A DNA stretch of 64,000 bases from the NCBI GenBank assembly GCA_019075905.1, contig JAGXAM010000008.1:1-64000 (forward strand). The letters run 5' to 3'. The notes below the pieces were generated by a model. That model did no database searches and had not been told where the DNA came from. It was given only the letters and a program-made list of their open reading frames with translations. The stretch comes from Hyphomicrobiales bacterium. GTDB taxonomy: Bacteria; Pseudomonadota; Alphaproteobacteria; Rhizobiales; Beijerinckiaceae. Below, one piece after another: positions 57,656 through 64,000 of this stretch (position 1 is its first letter; each line of letters begins with the position of its first letter). The position numbers and the translations under genes were made by a program.

Positions 57656-57768
57656 CCCCGTCATTGCGAGCCCTTCCGCCGTCATTGCGAGCGCAGCCAA
57701 GCAACCCAGGGGTTTGGCTCGATCTCCCCCACGGGTTGCTTCGTCGCGACGCGCCTAGCCATGACGGG
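57656..57768. repeat. Palindromic intergenic repeat (CGTCATTGCGAG type)
   Basis: CCGTCATTGCGAG occurs twice (57658-57670 and 57681-57693). The second copy continues into GCGCAGCCAAGCAACCC, which is mirrored by GGGTTGCTTCGTCGC (57734-57748) and closes with ATGACGGG (57761-57768), giving a long imperfect hairpin. This is the dispersed REP/RPE-like element common in Bradyrhizobium, Rhodopseudomonas and relatives. The rest of the 354-bp gap (57622-57975) probably holds the PBP1A promoter; I see no gene in it. Confidence 0.8.
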
Positions 57769-57975
57769 ATTTGTCTTTCCTCCCATCTTCGCGGGTGCGA
57801 CGGTATTGTTGCTTTGGTTGCAGCCTTGTGTTTGGCGCAGCGTTAACTTTGTGCTAATCGACGCTGGCGGCAGTGCTTCTTATGACCTTCCGGCGAGAAG
57901 CGGGTGCACGCAAACTGTTTGGTGCGGCTTGCCCGCCCGCTTTGTTCCGTTCTTTAGACTCCGGATTGCGCTTAG

Positions 57976-60390
57976 ATGTCAGGCATTGCCCGTATTTTCG
58001 GCTTTATTTTCGCGACCGCGGCGATACTGTTTGTGCTCGGCGCCTCCGCCGGCGCCTTGATCATATGGCGTTTCGAGCAGCATTTGCCCGATTACACCCA
58101 GTTGAAAAACTACGAGCCGCCGGTCATGTCGCGCATTTATGCGAGTGACGGCACGATTCTCGGCGAATATTCAAAGGAGCGGCGTATTTTTCTGCCCATT
58201 TCGGCGATCCCGCCGCTGGTGCGTGACGCCTTCATTTCCGCCGAGGACAAGCATTTTTACACCCATCACGGCATTGATCCCAAAGGCGTTTTGCGCGCCT
58301 TGATCGTGCTGGTCGAGGGCGGCCGCCACATTCAGGGTGCGTCGACCATCACCCAGCAGGTCGCCAAGAATTTTTTCCTCACCGATGCGGTCACCATCAC
58401 CCGCAAGATCAAGGAAGCGATTCTGGCGATCAGAATCGAGTCGACCTTTTCTAAGGACAAGATCCTCGAACTTTACCTCAACCAGATTTATCTCGGCCTG
58501 CATAATTATGGTATAGCCGCCGCGGCGCTGAATTATTACAACGAGAGCGTTGACCAGTTGACCATCGCGCAAATGGCCTATCTCGCCGGCCTGCCCAAGG
58601 GGCCCAACAATTACCAGCCGTTCCGCGACACGCAAAAAGCGATCGAGCGCCGCAATTATGTGATCGAGCGCATGGTCGCCAATGGCTACATCTCCAAGGC
58701 CGCCGGTGCCGCCGCCGAGAAGGAGCCTCTTGGCGTCGACCCGCGCGTGCTCAAACAGCGGGTGGTTGCCAGCGACTATTTTACCGAGGAAGTGCGCCGC
58801 GAGGTCGTCGCTCGCTTCGGCGAAAAAAAGCTTTATGAGGGCGGTCTGCAGATCCACACGACCTTTGATCCGAAAATGCAGGAAATGGCGCGCCAGGCTA
58901 TGGTGCGCGGACTGGTGCGTTTCGATGAAAGCCATGGCTGGCGCGGCCCGGTAACCTCCGTCAACATTTCCCCCGACTGGGGCGTGTCGCTCGCGGCCGT
59001 GCCGGCGCTTAATGACATTCAGCCCTGGCGGATGGCCGTGGTTCTGTCGACAACACCCACCAGCGCCAAAATTGGCCTGCGACCGTCCTTGCTGTCGTCC
59101 GGGCAATTGTCGCCGCGCCGCACGACCGGAACCATAACCCTTGCCGGCATGCGCTGGACCCGCAAGGGCAAGGTCAATGCGGCGCTGCACGCTGGCGATG
59201 TGGTCTATGTCGCCCCCGATACGCAGCAGCCCGGCACCTATGACTTGCGCCAGGTTCCGAAGATTGAAGGGGCGATGGTGGTGATGGACCCGCATACGGG
59301 GCGGGTTCTGGCCATGGTGGGCGGCTTTTCATTCGAAAAGTCCAGCTTCAACCGTGCCACCCAGGCCGAACGCCAGCCCGGTTCGACCTTCAAGCCCTTC
59401 ATCTATATTGCCGCGCTCGACAATGGCTATACGCCAAGCTCGATCATTCTCGATGAGCCGATTTCCATTCCGCTCGGCAATGGCAGGGGCTATTGGACGC
59501 CTCATAATTTCGAGAAAAAGTCACTGGGGCCGCGCACATTGCGCTTTGCCATCGAGCATTCGATCAACCAGATGACCGTGCGTCTGGCGCTCGACATCGG
59601 TATGCCGATGATTTCCGAATATGCCAAGCGTTTCGGCATTTATGACAGCCTCCCCAATGAATATGCCTTCGCCCTCGGGGCGGGCGACACGACCTTGCTG
59701 AAGCTGGTGACCGGTTATTCGATGATCGACAATGGCGGCATCAAGATCACGCCCACCCTGATCGATCGCATCCAGGACCGTTACGGCAACACGATTTACC
59801 GGCACGACAAGCGCGGCTGCGCCACCTGCAACGCGCCGACATGGCATAACCAGCCGGAACCCAAACTGGTCGACAACCGGCCACAGGTCGTCGATCCGAT
59901 GACGGCCTACCAGATGACCTCGATCCTTGAGGGCGTGGTGCAGCGCGGCACCGGCATCAAGATCAAGGCCGTGGGCAAGCATCTCGCCGGCAAGACCGGC
60001 ACAAGCAATGATGCCAAGGACTTGTGGTTCATCGGTTATTCGCCCGATCTCGCTGCCGGTGTCTTCATGGGCTATGACAAGCCGCAATCGATGGGCTCCA
60101 AAGCCCAGGCCGCCGATTTTACCGCGCCGGTCTTTCGTGACTTTATGGAAGCCGCGCTCAAGAACAAGCCGGACATTCCCTTCCGGCCGCCACCGGGCAT
60201 CAAGCTGATCAGCGTCAATCCGCACACCGGGCTGCGGGCCTCCGGGCCGGGCACGATTCTCGAAGCCTTCAAGCCGGGCACGGCGCCGCCCGACCATATG
60301 GTCGGCGCTGCTGCACCCCAGCCGGCCGCCAATGCGCCCAACCGCAGCACTGATCAGGCGGTGGGTTCAGGCACCGGCGGACTTTATTGA
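57976..60390 (+). CDS. mrcA: Penicillin-binding protein 1A
   Basis: 804-residue bifunctional peptidoglycan synthase anchored by one N-terminal helix (IFGFIFATAAILFVLGASAG). The GT51 glycosyltransferase domain has catalytic Glu90 (ISAEDKHFYTHHGID) and GASTITQQVAKNFFL. An OB-like insert follows. The transpeptidase domain has Ser470 in the STFK motif (RQPGSTFKPFIY), SIN (IEHSINQMTVRL) and Lys673 in KTGTSND. The Pro-rich C-terminus ends in GGLY. A LpoA-like activator is at 36 kb. It is cotranscribed with the downstream oxidoreductase (9-bp gap). Confidence 0.95.
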   Translation: MSGIARIFGFIFATAAILFVLGASAGALIIWRFEQHLPDYTQLKNYEPPVMSRIYASDGTILGEYSKERRIFLPISAIPPLVRDAFISAEDKHFYTHHGIDPKGVLRALIVLVEGGRHIQGASTITQQVAKNFFLTDAVTITRKIKEAILAIRIESTFSKDKILELYLNQIYLGLHNYGIAAAALNYYNESVDQLTIAQMAYLAGLPKGPNNYQPFRDTQKAIERRNYVIERMVANGYISKAAGAAAEKEPLGVDPRVLKQRVVASDYFTEEVRREVVARFGEKKLYEGGLQIHTTFDPKMQEMARQAMVRGLVRFDESHGWRGPVTSVNISPDWGVSLAAVPALNDIQPWRMAVVLSTTPTSAKIGLRPSLLSSGQLSPRRTTGTITLAGMRWTRKGKVNAALHAGDVVYVAPDTQQPGTYDLRQVPKIEGAMVVMDPHTGRVLAMVGGFSFEKSSFNRATQAERQPGSTFKPFIYIAALDNGYTPSSIILDEPISIPLGNGRGYWTPHNFEKKSLGPRTLRFAIEHSINQMTVRLALDIGMPMISEYAKRFGIYDSLPNEYAFALGAGDTTLLKLVTGYSMIDNGGIKITPTLIDRIQDRYGNTIYRHDKRGCATCNAPTWHNQPEPKLVDNRPQVVDPMTAYQMTSILEGVVQRGTGIKIKAVGKHLAGKTGTSNDAKDLWFIGYSPDLAAGVFMGYDKPQSMGSKAQAADFTAPVFRDFMEAALKNKPDIPFRPPPGIKLISVNPHTGLRASGPGTILEAFKPGTAPPDHMVGAAAPQPAANAPNRSTDQAVGSGTGGLY

Positions 60391-60399
60391 GAGCGCATC

Positions 60400-62565
60400 A
60401 TGGCAGGCGCGTCAGGATCACCGGGGCAGGCGCAGGCAGGCGCCGGGCTGGTCAGCACCACCTGCCCGCATGATTGCCCGTCGGTATGTGCGCTCGATCT
60501 GGAGCGGCGCAGCGACGGCAAAATCGGGCGTGTACATGGCAACCGCTCGCAGACCTATACCAATGGCGTCATCTGCGCCAAGGTCGCGCGCTATGGCGAG
60601 CGCGGCGATCATCCCGAGCGGCTACTGTACCCGCTGGTGCGCACCGGCGCCAAAGGCTCCGGGGCGTTTCAGCGCGTCAGCTGGGACGAGGCGCTGGATC
60701 TGGTCGCCAGCCGCTTTCTTGCCATCGAAGCTGCGCATGGCGCCGAAGCGATCTGGCCCTATTATTATGCCGGCACCATGGGCCGTGTCATGCGCGATGG
60801 CATCAATGCCCTCACCCATGTCAAGCGCTACAGCCGCTTTTATGAATCGATCTGCGTCAACATGGCCTGGGCCGGCTATCGCGCCGGGGCAGGGGCGATC
60901 AGGGGCGTTGATCCACGCGAAATGGCCGAGGCCGATTGCATCGTCTTCTGGGGCACCAATGCCGCCGCCACCCAGATCAACGCGCTGTCGCATGCGGTGC
61001 GGGCGCGCCGGACCCGCGGCACCAAAATCATTGCCATTGACGTCTACCAGACCGCGACCCTGCGCCAGGCCGATCTGGCACTCTGCCTGAAGCCCGGCAG
61101 CGACGGCGCGCTCGCCTGTGCCGTCATGCATGTGCTGTTTCGCGACCAGCTCGCCGACCGCGCCTATTTGGCGCGTTTTGCCGATGATCCGGCCGGGCTC
61201 GAAGCCCATCTGCAGAGCCGCACACCGGCATGGGCCGCTGCCATCACCGGGCTCGACATAACCGCGATCGAGGCCTTTGCCCGGCTGGTCGGCACAAACA
61301 AGAACAGCTTTTTCCGGCTGGGCTACGGCTTCACCCGGCAGCGCAACGGCGCGACCAACATGCACGCCGCCCTGTGCGTGCCCACGGTTACGGGCGCCTG
61401 GCAGCACCGTGGCGGCGGCGCTTTCCATTCCAATTCCGGGATTTTTCATCTCGACCAAAGCCTGCTCGAAGCCCATGACGCGCGCGACCTGAATGTGCGG
61501 GCGCTCGACCAGTCGCGCATCGGCGCGGTTCTCTGCCATGATCCCGAGGCCTTGAAAGGCAGGGGGCCGGTGCATGCGTTGCTGATCCAGAACACCAACC
61601 CCATGTCGGTGGCGCCCGACCAGACCCGGGTGCGGCAGGGCTTTGCCCGCGATGATCTCTTTACCGTCGTCCACGAGCAATTCATGACCGAGACCGCCGC
61701 CATGGCCGATGTCGTGTTGCCGGCCACCATGTTCACCGAGCATGACGACCTGTATTGTGGTGGCGGCCACCAGCATCTCGCGCTTGGGCCGAAACTTGTG
61801 GCCCCGCCCGGCGAGTGCCGCTCCAACCGCGATGTCATCGTCGCCCTGGCGGCAAGGCTCGGGGCAAGCCATCCCGCCTTCGCGCTCGACGCCGCAAACA
61901 TGGTCGATCAGGTGCTGGGCGCCTCCGGCTGGGGCGGCACGGCAGCTTTCGGTGACAGCACATTTCTTGATGTGCAGCCGGAATTTGCCGAAGCACATTT
62001 CGCCACCGGCTTCGCTTGGCCCGACGGCAAATTCCGGCTGAAGGCGGATTGGCAGGCCGCCGCCGCCCGGCCCGATGCCACGCCAACCGGGTTTTCAGCC
62101 ATGCCGGGCTTTCCTGACCATTGGCCGGTCAACGAACGCGACGATGCCGCCTATCCCTTCCAGCTCACCACCAGCCCGGCGCATAATTTCCTGAATTCAA
62201 GCTTCAACAAGACGCCGACCTCGCTCAAGGCCGAAGGCGAACCCACCGTGCTGGTGCACCCGCAGGATGCCGCGCGCCTGCATATCAATGATGCGATGAT
62301 GGTGCGCCTGCAGAGCCCGCGCGGTCAGGTGCGGCTGCGCGCCAAGGTCATTGACCGCGCCCAGCCCGGCGTGCTGGTTTCCGAAGGCATCTGGCCCAAC
62401 CATGCCTTTGTCGATGGCTGCGGCATCAATACTTTGACCAATGCCGAGCCTGTTGCCCCGCTCGGCGGCGCGGCCGTGCATGATTGCAAGGTGCAGCTTT
62501 ACCCCGACGCGGAGGGCGCGCCCGACGCCAGCGCCCGCACGGCTTTGGCCAGCGCCAGCGGGTAG
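60400..62565 (+). CDS. Molybdopterin-dependent oxidoreductase (DMSO reductase family)
   Basis: 721-residue molybdenum/tungsten bis-MGD enzyme. The N-terminal 4Fe-4S motif is Cys22, Cys26, Cys30 and Cys59 (CPHDCPSVC..GVICAK). Cofactor-binding blocks include CIVFWGTNAAATQ, LLIQNTNPMSVAPDQ, ETAAMADVVLPATMFTEHDD, and the C-terminal LTTSPAHNFLNSSFNK with ILVHPQDAARLHI-like sequence. No Tat signal is seen, so it is probably cytoplasmic, and no small or membrane subunit is adjacent. The substrate is unknown; it belongs with the widespread BisC/FdhF-like single-subunit enzymes. The last 67 bp overlap purN on the other strand. Confidence 0.88.
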   Translation: MAGASGSPGQAQAGAGLVSTTCPHDCPSVCALDLERRSDGKIGRVHGNRSQTYTNGVICAKVARYGERGDHPERLLYPLVRTGAKGSGAFQRVSWDEALDLVASRFLAIEAAHGAEAIWPYYYAGTMGRVMRDGINALTHVKRYSRFYESICVNMAWAGYRAGAGAIRGVDPREMAEADCIVFWGTNAAATQINALSHAVRARRTRGTKIIAIDVYQTATLRQADLALCLKPGSDGALACAVMHVLFRDQLADRAYLARFADDPAGLEAHLQSRTPAWAAAITGLDITAIEAFARLVGTNKNSFFRLGYGFTRQRNGATNMHAALCVPTVTGAWQHRGGGAFHSNSGIFHLDQSLLEAHDARDLNVRALDQSRIGAVLCHDPEALKGRGPVHALLIQNTNPMSVAPDQTRVRQGFARDDLFTVVHEQFMTETAAMADVVLPATMFTEHDDLYCGGGHQHLALGPKLVAPPGECRSNRDVIVALAARLGASHPAFALDAANMVDQVLGASGWGGTAAFGDSTFLDVQPEFAEAHFATGFAWPDGKFRLKADWQAAAARPDATPTGFSAMPGFPDHWPVNERDDAAYPFQLTTSPAHNFLNSSFNKTPTSLKAEGEPTVLVHPQDAARLHINDAMMVRLQSPRGQVRLRAKVIDRAQPGVLVSEGIWPNHAFVDGCGINTLTNAEPVAPLGGAAVHDCKVQLYPDAEGAPDASARTALASASG

Positions 62566-63107
62566 ATCCGGTGTTCCTCGCGCAACACCCGCGCTGCCAG
62601 CGTTGCAGGTGTATCGTCGGCAAGGACGGCCACCCGCGCCTGCATGATCACCTCGCCCTCATCGAGCCCGGCAGTGACGTGATGGACGCTGCAGCCATGT
62701 TCGCCGACCTTGGCCGCCAGCGCCCGGGCATGGGTATCAAGCCCCTTGAAGTCGGGCAGCAGCGAGGGGTGAATGTTGATGATCCGCCCCGCCCAGGCGG
62801 CCACAAAATCTGCCGTCAGCACCCGCATAAAGCCTGCAAGGCATATAAATTCAACATGATGGCTTGATAATTGCGCTTGCAGGGCCGCATCAAAAGCCTC
62901 GCGACTGGCAAAATTCCTGTGCTCGACCAGCGCGGTCCTGATGCCATGCGCCTGCGCGTAGGCCAGCCCCGCAGCATCGGGCCGATTGGCGATCACCAGA
63001 TCGATGCTGGCTGGAAAATGCGGATCAGCCGCGGCCTCGACCAGCGCCTGCATATTGGAGCCGCGCCCGGAAATGAGCACGGCCGTCGAAACACGTGCAG
63101 CGCTCAC
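62499..63107 (-). CDS. purN: Phosphoribosylglycinamide formyltransferase PurN
   Basis: 10-formyl-THF-dependent formylation of GAR in purine synthesis. The 202-residue protein has [16 protein letters not shown] (phosphate loop), [24 protein letters not shown] (catalytic His) and [15 protein letters not shown] (catalytic Asp). It uses a GTG start at 63107 that overlaps the purM stop (GTGA). Its 3' end runs 67 bp into the oxidoreductase gene on the opposite strand, where both proteins have unconserved Ala/Ser-rich tails. Confidence 0.96.
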   Translation of the reverse strand: MSAARVSTAVLISGRGSNMQALVEAAADPHFPASIDLVIANRPDAAGLAYAQAHGIRTALVEHRNFASREAFDAALQAQLSSHHVEFICLAGFMRVLTADFVAAWAGRIINIHPSLLPDFKGLDTHARALAAKVGEHGCSVHHVTAGLDEGEVIMQARVAVLADDTPATLAARVLREEHRIYPLALAKAVRALASGAPSASG

Positions 63108-64000
63108 GTCAGCGCCAGCTTGCCGTCATAGCGCACCGGCGCGCCTACGTCGCGCGGCTCCAGCACGCCAAGTTCAAAGGCGGTTTCGCCCTCGGCGCGC
63201 AGTTTGGCGATGACCTCGGCGGCATCGCCCGCCGCAACGATGACGATCATGCCAACGCCGCAATTGAAGGTGCGCAGCATTTCAGCCTCGCCGAGTGCGC
63301 CGACCCGCGCCAGCCAGCCGAACACCGCCGGCACGTCGATCGCCGCAAGATTGACCCGCGCCGCCAGGGCTTCGGGCAGGACGCGCGGGATATTATCGGG
63401 AAAGCCGCCACCGGTGATATGGGCGAGGCCCTTGATGGCTCCCGTGGCACGGATAGCCGCCAGCACCGCCCGCACATAGATGCGCGTGGGCGTCAGCAGT
63501 GCCGCGCCGAGCGAGCTTGCAGCCCCGTCCTTCGGCGCGAAGGGTGCAGGTTCTGCATAGGTGAGGCCGCTGCGCTCGACAATCTGGCGCACCAGCGAAT
63601 AGCCGTTGGAATGTACGCCCGACGAGGCGAGGCCGATGATCACATCTCCGGCAGCCATGTCGGGGCGCGGTAACAATTCGCCACGCTCGACCGCGCCGAC
63701 ACAAAAGCCGGCAAGGTCATAATCACCCTTGCGGTAAACGCTAGGCATTTCAGCGGTTTCGCCGCCGATGAGGGCGCAATGCGCCTGGCGGCAGCCTTCG
63801 GCAATACCGGCAACAATCGCCGCGCCCATGGCCGGCTGCAGCCCGGCAGTCGCAAAATAATCGAGGAAAAACAGCGGCTCGGCGCCTTGCACGATGATGT
63901 CATTGACGCACATCGCAACGAGATCAATGCCGATGGTCGCGTGCAGGCCGGTCGCGGCGGCGATTTTCACCTTGGTGCCAACCCCGTCATTGGCCGCCAC
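63104..64000 (-). CDS. purM: Phosphoribosylformylglycinamidine cyclo-ligase PurM, 5' end cut by window
   Basis: 298 residues of AIR synthetase up to its stop; the N-terminus lies beyond position 64000. Visible blocks: [93 protein letters not shown] and [11 protein letters not shown]. It belongs to the ATP-dependent PurM/PurL superfamily. It is transcribed before purN with translational coupling, the usual order. Confidence 0.97.
   Translation of the reverse strand: MAANDGVGTKVKIAAATGLHATIGIDLVAMCVNDIIVQGAEPLFFLDYFATAGLQPAMGAAIVAGIAEGCRQAHCALIGGETAEMPSVYRKGDYDLAGFCVGAVERGELLPRPDMAAGDVIIGLASSGVHSNGYSLVRQIVERSGLTYAEPAPFAPKDGAASSLGAALLTPTRIYVRAVLAAIRATGAIKGLAHITGGGFPDNIPRVLPEALAARVNLAAIDVPAVFGWLARVGALGEAEMLRTFNCGVGMIVIVAAGDAAEVIAKLRAEGETAFELGVLEPRDVGAPVRYDGKLALT

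Overview
The window is high-GC chromosomal DNA from an alphaproteobacterium, most likely of the Hyphomicrobiales (Rhizobiales). The evidence is a MipZ division-site ATPase, an aerobic (CobG/CobN) cobalamin cluster behind a B12 riboswitch, alphaproteobacterial AddAB, a ROSE-type thermosensor ahead of an Hsp20 gene, a long structured leader ahead of an ornithine decarboxylase gene, and the ftsK-lolA, ybjN-proC, addB-addA-trxA and proA-nadD-rsfS-rlmH gene orders. No family or genus is assigned. I see no prophage, insertion sequence, rRNA or CRISPR array. Both edges cut genes: a chemotaxis receptor on the left and purM on the right.

Layout. 1-1.4 kb: receptor fragment, Fe-superoxide dismutase and tRNA-Pro(CGG), with stricter GC-ending codon use than the rest. 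1.5-2.5 kb: mipZ. 2.6-17.2 kb: a cobalamin riboswitch followed by DUF1636, cobW, cobN, cobG, cobH, cobI, cobJ, (cobK reversed), cobL, cobE, cobM, (cbiD reversed), cobB and bluB. The forward genes mostly overlap as ATGA. The set covers corrin-ring synthesis from precorrin-2, cobalt insertion and lower-ligand (DMB) synthesis. cobF is absent and cbiD sits in its place. 17.2-20.3 kb: extensin-like lipoprotein, creatininase-family hydrolase, cupredoxin and an orphan CoxG. 20.3-23.2 kb: proA, nadD, rsfS, rlmH. 23.2-25.2 kb: a structured leader and ornithine decarboxylase, closed by a clear terminator. 25.2-29.3 kb: D-2-hydroxyacid dehydrogenase, an SH3-domain protein, and a SulP transporter with a GntR regulator. 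29.5-37.4 kb: ftsK, lolA, ybjN-proC, rsmI-yraN and an LpoA-like lipoprotein. 37.5-46.6 kb: hsp20 with its ROSE element, addB, addA, trxA and an amidase. 46.7-52.5 kb: one 1935-residue DUF4011/DUF3320-type superfamily 1 helicase. 52.7-55.4 kb: an acetate module (acs and a SatP-type acetate transporter), each gene with its own terminator. 55.8-57.6 kb: rplU (fused to a helix-hairpin-helix domain), rpmA and an HpcH/HpaI aldolase. 58-62.6 kb: PBP1A and a molybdopterin oxidoreductase. 62.5-64 kb: purN and purM on the minus strand.

The most interesting points are the giant helicase, whose accessory nuclease and transglutaminase-like domains seem to lack key residues; the cobalamin cluster with two antisense genes and a CbiD+CobE combination; the ornithine decarboxylase leader with small ORFs inside it; a well-formed ROSE hairpin; the L21-HhH fusion; and a composition break at the tRNA gene. 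All family assignments come from reading motifs, not from database searches.
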